Assembly (NCBI GenBank): GCA_943356485.1
Contig: CALRFD010000004.1
Span: forward strand, 61,920-109,920
DNA length: 48,001 bases
Reading direction: 5' to 3'
From: Patescibacteria group bacterium
GTDB lineage: Bacteria; Patescibacteriota; Microgenomatia; Daviesbacterales; UBA10151
In this document: positions 8,163-14,825 of the stretch, piece after piece
How the letters are laid out: every line of letters begins with the position of its first letter
How positions within the stretch are numbered: the first letter of the stretch is position 1
The notes under the pieces: generated by a model
Database searches by the model: none
The model's input: the letters and a program-made list of their open reading frames with translations, nothing else
What the model was told of the DNA's origin: nothing
Translations under genes and position numbers: made by a program

Positions 8163-8393
8163 GTGAAATATTTAATAATAATTATTTTAATGATCTTACT
8201 TGCGGGTGGAGGTTATTTTTTCCTGGCTAAAAATTATAAATCGCAAAATACAGATACTGCTTCAGTCGACACCAGTTGTACAACCGGAATAAACGGCAAC
8301 AGTGGAGATAATTTCTGTTCCAACTATCACGGTATTTCTTCCAAATGTACTCCGCACTTTGCCAACACCTACCCTGACGGTTGTTCTAAATAG
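8163..8393 (+). CDS. Small membrane-anchored or exported cysteine-containing protein, unknown
   Basis: A 76-residue protein with a GTG start directly after the preceding TAA (zero-base gap). Residues 3-21 form one hydrophobic segment, followed by a polar linker rich in Ser, Thr and Asn. The C-terminal half carries four cysteines (39, 52, 62, 74), so two disulfide bonds outside the cell are plausible. I do not recognise a family. The context (coupled to an ALG5-like GT2, at the edge of the restriction-modification island) suggests a surface protein or a protein linked to the lipid-sugar step, but no function can be assigned. It might be a lipoprotein-like or toxin-like peptide, though there is no lipobox. 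Confidence 0.6.
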   Translation: MKYLIIIILMILLAGGGYFFLAKNYKSQNTDTASVDTSCTTGINGNSGDNFCSNYHGISSKCTPHFANTYPDGCSK

Positions 8394-8584
8394 TCGTATG
8401 GAAAGCCAGTTTAGCCTGTCCCAGAGCTCCTTTATAATTAAGAGTCAGTAGGGCATAAATGTTATAGAAAACGCCGGAATCTACCCCTTAAATATCTCTC
8501 CAGTTGGTGATATTGAAGAATATAAATCATAAGATTCTGGTTATGCTACAAATCTAGCTGTATTTATGTTTTAATGTACAGATT

Positions 8585-9283
8585 ATGATTCTTTCTTTTA
8601 TTAGTGATAAAGATTTGATTGAAATAACTAAGAGAGTTATTGATGTGATAATTACCGCCAGAGATCGACCAGAATCAGAAATCTTTAAAAACGCCGTGGA
8701 TCCGTTTTCAGGCTTATTTGATGCTGCAGTACAGAATATTGATATAAAGGATTGGTTAAATCAAGAAAAAAGTCGGCAAGCACAGAAAACTTTTCAAAAC
8801 GCAATAGGAGCTTTTCATCAAGATATACTTGGATCAATGGTAGGTTGGGAAAATCTTGATAAGGGACATGTTATAGACATTATAAATAAAGATAAGAAGA
8901 TTATTGCTGAGTTAAAAAACAAATATAATACGACAAAAGGGGATCATAAAGTTCGTGTTTACGATGATCTTAAATCTGTTCTATCTAAGCCAGAGTTTGC
9001 AGGTTATACAAGTTATCTGGTCGAGATATTGCCTTTAAAAAAAGGAAAGTACGATAAACTTTTTGTTCCATCGGATAATACAAAACATAAGAGACGTTCG
9101 AAGAACAATAAGATTAGAGTAATTAGCGGTCAATTATTTTACGATCTAGCATCAGGAGAAAAAGATACCTTAAGAAAGTTATACATGGCTCTACCTCAAG
9201 TAATTGCTCAGATTACAGGTGTTACTCCTAAAAGTGTCACAGGAGATATTTCTTTGGAATATCTGTTTGATAAAGCGTACTAG
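8585..9283 (+). CDS. Type II restriction endonuclease, Eco47II-like
   Basis: A 232-residue protein resembling the Eco47II restriction endonuclease family. Seen: FQNAIGAFHQDILGSMVGWE (70-89), typical of the family, then GHVIDI with Asp98 and IIAELKNKYNT with Glu109 and Lys111, forming a PD-(D/E)xK nuclease core (D-x10-E-L-K). The family cuts GGNCC; the specificity here is inferred from similarity only. It acts on unmethylated foreign DNA in the cytosol. The cognate methyltransferase follows after 65 bases on the same strand, as expected for a complete type II system. The 191 bases upstream hold no gene I can support; a weak TAATGT ends seven bases before the ATG. The length looks full, with no missing catalytic residue. 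Confidence 0.82.
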   Translation: MILSFISDKDLIEITKRVIDVIITARDRPESEIFKNAVDPFSGLFDAAVQNIDIKDWLNQEKSRQAQKTFQNAIGAFHQDILGSMVGWENLDKGHVIDIINKDKKIIAELKNKYNTTKGDHKVRVYDDLKSVLSKPEFAGYTSYLVEILPLKKGKYDKLFVPSDNTKHKRRSKNNKIRVISGQLFYDLASGEKDTLRKLYMALPQVIAQITGVTPKSVTGDISLEYLFDKAY

Positions 9284-9303
9284 ATAAATATCATTAGATA
9301 TAG

Positions 9304-9336
9304 TTAATAACCATTGCATTATGCATTGGTTATTAA
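9304..9336. promoter_or_regulatory. Near-perfect inverted repeat: probable operator of the methyltransferase gene
   Basis: Left arm TTAATAACCATTGCA (9304-9318), 3-base loop (9319-9321), right arm TGCATTGGTTATTAA (9322-9336). Fourteen of fifteen base pairs match; the outer ten are perfect. The repeat covers the -35 (TTGCAT, 9314-9319) and the whole spacer of the methyltransferase promoter, and ends one base before the -10. It lies upstream of the predicted start site and lacks a following T run, so a DNA operator is more likely than a terminator or an RNA attenuator. Confidence 0.7.
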
Positions 9337-9342
9337 TATTAT
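9314..9342 (+). promoter_or_regulatory. Promoter of the methyltransferase gene
   Basis: TTGCAT (9314-9319), 17-base spacer, TATTAT (9337-9342). The predicted start is 9349, the A of the ATG, so the message would be leaderless. The -35 is poor and lies inside the inverted repeat, which suits a regulated promoter. Confidence 0.55.
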
Positions 9343-9348
9343 GAATGC

Positions 9349-10617
9349 ATGCCCATAGATAATCTCCTTACTATTTCTGACGTCTCCAAACAACTGGGTG
9401 TTTCACTAGATACTATTAGGCGGTGGGAAAAGAAAGGTTTAATAAAAGCACTTAGATCTGACCGTAATTATCGACTGTTCAATCTCAGTGAAATAGATAG
9501 AGTGAATAATAAAATTAATGGTTCAAGCGCAAGGAATAGTTACAAAATTTTAAAATCAAAGAGTAAATCTACATATACAGTAATTGAGCTTTTTGCTGGG
9601 GCGGGGGGGACGGCACTCGGAATGGAAAATGCAGGCTTGCAACATCTATTCCTAAATGATTTTGACAGAGACTCAACTTTAACTTTAAGAAAAAATAAAC
9701 CTGAATGGAATGTGGTTTTAGGAGATGTTAGAGGTATAGATTTTAAAGATATGAAAGCAGATATTGTACAAGGTGGATTTCCTTGTCAATCTTTTAGTTA
9801 TGCAGGAAAAGGATTGGGTTTTGGAGATATTAGAGGAACTTTGTTTTTTGAATTTGCCCGTTGTGTCAGTGAAGTTAAACCAAAAATTGCTATTGGTGAA
9901 AATGTTAAAGGACTACTAAATCACGATAACGGAAAAACTTTAGCAACAATGGTTAAAACACTAGAAGATTTAGGATATAAAGTTAAGTATAAGGTTTTAA
10001 GATCTCAATATATGGATGTTCCTCAAAAAAGAGAACGTTTGGTTATTATTGCAATTCGCAAGGATTTAAATCTGCCATTTATTTTTCCAAAAGAAAGAGA
10101 CTACATAATCTCTATAGGTGAAGCATTAAAAAATTGTCCAAAATCCGCAGGTCAAAAATATCCTGAAAAAAAGAAAAAGATAATGGATTTAATTCCACCT
10201 GGTGGCTACTGGAGAGATTTGCCGATAGATTTGCAGAAAGAATATATGGGTGCAAGCTTTTATTTAGGTGGGGGGAAAACAGGTATGGCGAGAAGATTAT
10301 CTTGGGATGAGCCGAGTCTAACTTTAACTTGTGCTCCTGCTCAAAAACAAACAGAACGATGTCATCCGGAAGAAACACGGCCGCTAACAGTACGTGAATA
10401 CGCAAGAATACAAACATTTCCAGACGATTGGAAATTTGAGGGTTCAGTAACTTCGCAATATAAGCAGATAGGAAATGCGGTACCTGTAAATTTGGGTTAT
10501 CACATCGGAAAATCTGTTATAGAGATGTTGGAATATAAAGCTGATGAAAAAACAGTAGAAGAAATTAATGAAATTTATCAACCTAACATCTCAATTCAAA
10601 TACCACTGGGACTGTAA
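9349..10617 (+). CDS. DNA cytosine-C5 methyltransferase with N-terminal MerR-type HTH
   Basis: A 422-residue protein. Residues 6-52 are a MerR-like DNA-binding domain: LLTISDVSKQLGVSLDTIRRW (6-26), then the wing region with RNYRLF (39-44). A Lys/Ser-rich linker leads to a full C5-methyltransferase: motif I IELFAGAGGTALGM (79-92), motif IV GGFPCQSFS (142-150) with catalytic Cys146, motif VI GENVKGL (183-189), motif VIII QKRERLV (226-232), target recognition region about 240-345, motif IX RPLTVREYARIQTFP (344-358), and motif X YKQIGNAVP (371-379). Known: it methylates a cytosine in the site cut by the partner enzyme, and some C5 methyltransferases (for example M.SsoII) repress their own promoter through an N-terminal HTH. 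Here the HTH is MerR-like and the promoter contains a matching-sized palindrome, so autoregulation is likely. GGNCC-type specificity is inferred. Confidence 0.9.
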   Translation: MPIDNLLTISDVSKQLGVSLDTIRRWEKKGLIKALRSDRNYRLFNLSEIDRVNNKINGSSARNSYKILKSKSKSTYTVIELFAGAGGTALGMENAGLQHLFLNDFDRDSTLTLRKNKPEWNVVLGDVRGIDFKDMKADIVQGGFPCQSFSYAGKGLGFGDIRGTLFFEFARCVSEVKPKIAIGENVKGLLNHDNGKTLATMVKTLEDLGYKVKYKVLRSQYMDVPQKRERLVIIAIRKDLNLPFIFPKERDYIISIGEALKNCPKSAGQKYPEKKKKIMDLIPPGGYWRDLPIDLQKEYMGASFYLGGGKTGMARRLSWDEPSLTLTCAPAQKQTERCHPEETRPLTVREYARIQTFPDDWKFEGSVTSQYKQIGNAVPVNLGYHIGKSVIEMLEYKADEKTVEEINEIYQPNISIQIPLGL

Positions 10618-10662
10618 TTATTTATCTTTATACTTCTCCAACATGTTTGCTCCGTTATTTTT

Positions 10663-10691
10663 TTGCATAAATTGCATGTTTCATTTATAAT
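10663..10691 (+). promoter_or_regulatory. Promoter of the MOSC gene
   Basis: TTGCAT (10663-10668), 17-base spacer, perfect TATAAT (10686-10691). Predicted start near 10698, three bases before the ATG. The -35 hexamer is identical to that of the methyltransferase promoter, and a second TTGCA follows in the spacer. Confidence 0.5.
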
Positions 10692-10700
10692 CTTGTACGT

Positions 10701-11441
10701 ATGTATGAACGAGGAGAACTAGTTGGTATTGTAAGTGAGCTTAATCGTTATCCAGTAAAATCCATGCAAGGTGAATCTTTACAGGTTGCTCCCTTAACAT
10801 TAAAGGGTATTGAAGGAGATCGACAGCATGCATTTGTAAAAACAGCAGTATCTACAGATGGTTTTCCTTGGTTAACGGCAAGAGATTATCCTGAAATGGT
10901 TTTATTTAGACCGACATATAATTTAGATATAAAAGCAACTCAAGTAGTTTTACCTGATGGTAGAACATTAAGATTAGAAAGCAAGGAGTTGTGTCAGATA
11001 CTCCAAGAAGGTGCGACTCGTAGCCCGAAAATTCACCTTATGAAATTAAAAAGAGGGGCATATGATGGTTTTCCTGTTTCTCTTATGGGCGTACAAACTA
11101 TTCGTGCTGTTTCAAGCAGAAGTAGTGTTGAAGAAGATTCTCGGCGATATCGTCCGAATGTTGTTGTAGAAACAATAATACAAAAAGAGGGCGCAGAGGA
11201 TACATGGTTGGGCGGAGTTGTAACATTTGGTGAAAGAGAAGATAGCCCACAAATTCTTATTGTACAACTTGATCCGCGTTGCATGATGATAAATATAGAT
11301 CCAAAAACTGGAAAACAAACTCCGAGTGTATTAGGAGATGTTGTGAGAAACAGAAGAAAAGAAATGGGAGTTTATGCAAACGTTGTTAAAGCAGGGGAAA
11401 TGCGTGTTGGAGAACCCATTTACCTTTTAAGACCTCGCTAA
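10701..11441 (+). CDS. MOSC domain protein with N-terminal beta-barrel (YcbX/mARC-like)
   Basis: A 246-residue protein. Residues 8-110 match the MOSC N-terminal barrel: ELNRYPVKSMQGE (13-25) and GIEGDRQHAF (36-45). Residues about 120-243 are the MOSC domain: RRYRPNVVVE (148-157) and DPRCMMINIDPKTG (191-204) with the conserved Cys194 that in mARC-type proteins binds molybdenum. Known relatives (YcbX, mARC) reduce N-hydroxylated compounds using molybdenum cofactor and an electron-transfer partner. Neither cofactor synthesis genes nor a partner flavoprotein are visible here, so the substrate and even the cofactor are uncertain. It lies in the accessory island after the methyltransferase, with its own promoter. 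The combination of intact key motifs and an isolated setting suggests acquisition by transfer. Confidence 0.8.
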   Translation: MYERGELVGIVSELNRYPVKSMQGESLQVAPLTLKGIEGDRQHAFVKTAVSTDGFPWLTARDYPEMVLFRPTYNLDIKATQVVLPDGRTLRLESKELCQILQEGATRSPKIHLMKLKRGAYDGFPVSLMGVQTIRAVSSRSSVEEDSRRYRPNVVVETIIQKEGAEDTWLGGVVTFGEREDSPQILIVQLDPRCMMINIDPKTGKQTPSVLGDVVRNRRKEMGVYANVVKAGEMRVGEPIYLLRPR

Positions 11442-11561
11442 TGAATATTACTTCTTATGCTCTTTTGAATCAAAAATAAGCTTCATACAATAACACCTAG
11501 TTTTTATGGTAGGCAAACAAATACCATTCTCTGGATCATTTAGCTTCAATTAAGCGATCTG

Positions 11562-11590
11562 TTGACACTCTAAATGTATTCGGTTACTCT
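11562..11590 (+). promoter_or_regulatory. Promoter of the DinB-like gene
   Basis: Perfect TTGACA (11562-11567), 17-base spacer, TACTCT (11585-11590). Predicted start 11597, one base before the ATG at 11598. This is the best -35 in the window and a clear example of a leaderless layout. The 156-base gap it sits in holds no gene I can support. Confidence 0.6.
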
Positions 11591-11597
11591 AATTTAA

Positions 11598-12080
11598 ATG
11601 ATAAAATCCCCAACCCCTAAAGAGATAAAAAGTTATGAGTTTGCACCAGCAATTATTGACTCTATAATTGCTGGATTAAATAATAAACAGTTACATTATC
11701 AACCGGGTGATAATGAATGGAGCATTAATCAAGTGATCGTGCATCTTGCAGATACAGAAATGTTTTTTTGCGAACGAATGAGAAAAGTCATAGTTGAAGA
11801 AAAACCGACACTGCAATCGTTTGATCAAGCGGAGTGGGCAAAAAAATTAATATATGAAAAGCAAGACTATCGCTTGGCTCTAGATCTGTTAAAAACTCAA
11901 AGGAAATGTCTGGCCTCATTATTACACTTACTTCCATCTTCATTTTGGAAGAGAAAAGGAATTCGTGATGGAAAAGAGGTAACTCTATATGATATTTTTA
12001 CGACTGCCCTAAATCATATACCAACTCACCTGGCACAAATAGAAAGCATAAAAAGTAATTTAAATTTCCCTTCTAACTAA
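11598..12080 (+). CDS. DinB-like four-helix metalloprotein
   Basis: A 160-residue all-helical protein of the DinB/YfiT superfamily. Seen: NEWSINQVIVHLADTE (39-54) with His49, and ALNHIPTHLAQI (137-148) with His140 and His144; these three histidines are the expected metal ligands. The segment QSFDQAEWAKK (73-83) also fits the family. Known members include thiol-dependent transferases (bacillithiol or mycothiol S-transferases) and damage-induced proteins of unknown role. The individual reaction cannot be predicted. It has a strong promoter of its own and is flanked by the MOSC gene and an unknown gene. Confidence 0.78.
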   Translation: MIKSPTPKEIKSYEFAPAIIDSIIAGLNNKQLHYQPGDNEWSINQVIVHLADTEMFFCERMRKVIVEEKPTLQSFDQAEWAKKLIYEKQDYRLALDLLKTQRKCLASLLHLLPSSFWKRKGIRDGKEVTLYDIFTTALNHIPTHLAQIESIKSNLNFPSN

Positions 12081-12151
12081 CATCCGTCGTAATCTCGGAC
12101 ATCCCGGAATTAAATATTTGACTTATAGTATATTTTTATCTGAATTATTAG

Positions 12152-12157
12152 TATAAT
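12152..12157 (+). promoter_or_regulatory. -10 element of the 641-residue protein gene
   Basis: Perfect TATAAT with predicted start near 12164, two bases before the ATG at 12166. No good -35 at normal spacing; TTGACT at 12118-12123 is too far upstream. Confidence 0.45.
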
Positions 12158-12165
12158 TAAACTAT

Positions 12166-14091
12166 ATGTCACAAAATATTGAGCAAGGAGAGCCTTTGCC
12201 TAATAGGAGGCAGAGGCGATATCAGGATAAAATAAATCCTAATTTCGTAGCCAAATCAGCTATTCACTTGGATGCAGTGCATCGTGTATTTCACCAAGCA
12301 GAGCAAAGTTGGGATTCATCTCCTAAATTTCCTGCCAGATTGGCTCTTGAAGATAGCGGGGCAAGTTTACTTTTGAGAATGATGGCTAAAGTTTCCAAAA
12401 TGTTAGGCCGAGATCAAATAAATTTGTTTGCACCCATGATTTATCGATCAAATTCCAAAGTTTTTGATCTTGCGCTAGCCAGTAAAAATTTTGATACCGC
12501 GATGAAAAGATATAGTGAAGAGGAGATACCAGCTTGGTTTACCCCAGATAATACAGCAAGAATGTTAGATTTATACGATGCGCGTTTGCAGGAGAATTTG
12601 TACGCTGATAGATTTGGAAGCAGAGTTTCCTTAGCAGATATTGAACAGATGGACTTACCCCTACGCCCGGATGACATTCGCAGTATTAATACTTTGGTGG
12701 CGAGTAATCCATTCAGAACAATTACCTACAATCATGGTTTAGCTAGAAATATTGCACTGTTTCTGCCGCTACAAGTTTTAGCAAGAAAAGAAATTATACC
12801 GTATCAAATACAGCCATTAGCTGAAAGATTAATCAGCTATATGGACTATTACCTGCCTTTGATTATGCAAGCAGGTATAGATGATTCAAATCTCAACAAT
12901 CTTCTTAGAACCCTTGCTTATTTGGGGCAACCATTTGTTCAAGCTTTGGGTGTATACATACCAGCCAGAACCGGTTTGACGCCGGCATCATTGGTAAAAT
13001 TCTATAAAGAACGTAGAGATAATGATAGTATAGCGGGCGAATGGGGTACTTTAAATACGGTTTTAATCCCGGAAACTTCAGAATCTTATACTGCTTCTGG
13101 GTTACCCCCTCACCTTTTTCAATACCAGTTGTACAATAGAGACTATGATAAGAATGCTTCTTTTCAACTTGGGGAGCATTATAAAGCCAGTTTGGATAAA
13201 GGCAGAGAGTTTGATTCCGAAGTTGATACTTTGTTGAGTAGACTACATCTTTATAGAAGAAAACTCTTTCCGGAAGCATTAAAAGGATTGCCAATAGATT
13301 TGGAAGGACATCCCGTTATTTCCCGTATAATTTTGGCTTGTCAAAATAAACAAAATATGATGTTAGTTTTACTACTAAAGGATGGTCAAACTCACCTTAC
13401 TCTAGAAGTTACTGAAAAAGGAGATGTTTATGGTATACCCAATCAGTTTAAGAAAAGTTATTTGGGTACAGAGGATGCATTATTAAAGGATGTTTTAGCA
13501 CCTGTAGTTAATTTGGCTCAAAGAATGTTTCCGCAAATAGAGTCATCTGATCATCTTGCTTTTAGACCTTTGAAAAAAATGGATTACATATCAGATCCTA
13601 TAGTAGACTCTATACCCACAAAAACTAAAAGGCGTCATTTTTTACCAAGGCTAACTTCAATAGTTCCCGAACTGCCGATCCCCAAAAGATTAGAAGAAGT
13701 AGTCAGAGCTTATCAGTTGGTATATGAAAAAAATGGTGAATTTAAAACCATTAGTACAGATGAAGATCGGCTTGCTTATGCCAGCACTGTAGCTTATAAA
13801 ATTTACAAAAAGGAGACTAGATTAAAAGAAGATATAGAAGTATTATTAAAAGCATTAGTTGCGGATCCCAAAGGCAAAGGTACATATAAGATAGTTGATG
13901 CCAGTGTAAGCATCGCTAGCAGAAGAGAAGATTTATGGAGTTTCCGAGGTGATGAAAGAGGTATAAGGTTTCAACATCCTGAATCAAGAAAATTAAGATT
14001 AGTCTATTGTTTTGACCCGATGGATTCTAGTGTAGTCATCATTGAAGATATATTACATCATGAAAATTTTGATAAAAAATTTTCCAGCTAA
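12166..14091 (+). CDS. Unrecognised 641-residue soluble protein
   Basis: I do not recognise a family. The protein has no signal peptide or convincing membrane segment. The first 40 residues are polar and basic (PNRRQRRYQDK, 12-22). The middle part, about 60-450, looks largely helical with several Tyr/Leu-rich stretches. The last ~130 residues contain a short beta-rich block: WSFRGDERGIRF (591-602), KLRLVYCF (609-616) and SSVVIIEDILHHENF (621-635), an arrangement loosely like the end of RelE/ParE-type RNase or gyrase toxins. That likeness is only inferred from pattern. The gene lies in the accessory island after the restriction-modification, MOSC and DinB-like genes, and six bases before a YgjP-type peptidase, with which it is probably co-transcribed. 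A defence or stress role is possible but unproven. Confidence 0.75.
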   Translation: MSQNIEQGEPLPNRRQRRYQDKINPNFVAKSAIHLDAVHRVFHQAEQSWDSSPKFPARLALEDSGASLLLRMMAKVSKMLGRDQINLFAPMIYRSNSKVFDLALASKNFDTAMKRYSEEEIPAWFTPDNTARMLDLYDARLQENLYADRFGSRVSLADIEQMDLPLRPDDIRSINTLVASNPFRTITYNHGLARNIALFLPLQVLARKEIIPYQIQPLAERLISYMDYYLPLIMQAGIDDSNLNNLLRTLAYLGQPFVQALGVYIPARTGLTPASLVKFYKERRDNDSIAGEWGTLNTVLIPETSESYTASGLPPHLFQYQLYNRDYDKNASFQLGEHYKASLDKGREFDSEVDTLLSRLHLYRRKLFPEALKGLPIDLEGHPVISRIILACQNKQNMMLVLLLKDGQTHLTLEVTEKGDVYGIPNQFKKSYLGTEDALLKDVLAPVVNLAQRMFPQIESSDHLAFRPLKKMDYISDPIVDSIPTKTKRRHFLPRLTSIVPELPIPKRLEEVVRAYQLVYEKNGEFKTISTDEDRLAYASTVAYKIYKKETRLKEDIEVLLKALVADPKGKGTYKIVDASVSIASRREDLWSFRGDERGIRFQHPESRKLRLVYCFDPMDSSVVIIEDILHHENFDKKFSS

Positions 14092-14097
14092 ATTTTT

Positions 14098-14763
14098 ATG
14101 GCTAATATTCCTTTTCCCAAAATCATCCGTGCCAATAGAAAAACTTTGTCTTTACAGATTTCCTCTGGAGGAGAACTTATTATAAAGGCTCCGTTTTTTA
14201 TGCCGGATATGATAATTAAACATTTTGTGAAACAAAAAGAAGACTGGATCTTGAAAGCTCTAAAAAAGTTTGAAGGTAGGGGAAAGGTCGAAAAAACTTA
14301 TCAGGAAGGCGAAGAATTTTTATTTTTAGGAGATGTGTATAAATTACATATTGGGGACTTTAAAGAAATTGATGCAAAAGATGGAGTTTTGGAATTTCCA
14401 GAATTTATGAAGTTCCGTATTAAAAAAGAGCTAACAAATTGGTATATCAAACATGCTAAAGATATGATCTCCGAAAGGGTAGAGTATATGAGTAAGAAAA
14501 TGGGTACTCAATATAAAAAAATCAGATTTTCAGATACTTTATCAAAATGGGGTTCATGTTTTCCTGACAATTCGCTACAATTTAACTGGCGCCTTATAAT
14601 GACTCCAATTACCGTCATAAATTATGTGGTGGTACACGAACTGGTTCACACCAAAGAAAAACATCACCAGGATGGGTTTTGGAGAAAAGTAAGACTTTAT
14701 ACTCCGGCTTACAAACAGTACAAAAAATGGCTTGATCAAAACAAACACCTTTTAAACATCTAG
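14098..14763 (+). CDS. YgjP-type (DUF45) zinc metallopeptidase
   Basis: A 221-residue protein of the YgjP/DUF45 family. Seen: the family signature SKWGSCF (149-155), FNWRL (162-166), then the metal site VVVHELVH (177-184), an HExxH motif with His180, Glu181 and His184, and KHHQDGFW (188-195), in which His190 is the expected third ligand. Known: the family has a minimal gluzincin/WLM-like peptidase core; YgjP is poorly characterised, and members often accompany restriction or toxin-like genes. Its start lies six bases after the stop of the unknown 641-residue gene, so the two likely form one transcript. No Shine-Dalgarno sequence is visible. Confidence 0.82.
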   Translation: MANIPFPKIIRANRKTLSLQISSGGELIIKAPFFMPDMIIKHFVKQKEDWILKALKKFEGRGKVEKTYQEGEEFLFLGDVYKLHIGDFKEIDAKDGVLEFPEFMKFRIKKELTNWYIKHAKDMISERVEYMSKKMGTQYKKIRFSDTLSKWGSCFPDNSLQFNWRLIMTPITVINYVVVHELVHTKEKHHQDGFWRKVRLYTPAYKQYKKWLDQNKHLLNI

Positions 14764-14790
14764 TTTTTATTTGTCCTTTGCTTAAAATCC

Positions 14791-14819
14791 TTGCCTTTTG
14801 TTTACCTAAAACGTAAAAT
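14791..14819 (+). promoter_or_regulatory. Promoter of the GT39 gene at 14826
   Basis: TTGCCT (14791-14796), 17-base spacer, TAAAAT (14814-14819). The predicted start is 14826, exactly the G of the GTG start codon, so the message would be leaderless. This supports the GTG start. Confidence 0.55.
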
Positions 14820-14825
14820 TATATA

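Noticed and set aside
8551..8584. Dyad AATCT...AGATT before the endonuclease gene as a second operator
   Set aside because: Only the outer five bases pair, and there is no resemblance to the 9304-9336 palindrome.
10112..10417. Antisense open frame of 101 codons inside the methyltransferase gene
   Set aside because: It lies wholly opposite conserved methyltransferase motifs, and its translation has no domain or promoter. The same holds for 12905-13294, 15605-15913, 1975-2259 and other shadow frames.
11506..11527. Inverted repeat ATGGTA-10-TACCAT after the MOSC gene
   Set aside because: Only six base pairs with no following T run; expected by chance in AT-rich DNA.
8394..14825. Accessory island as a mobile element with integrase or terminal repeats
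   Set aside because: No integrase, transposase, tRNA or flanking direct repeat was seen. The island is called accessory only from its gene content.
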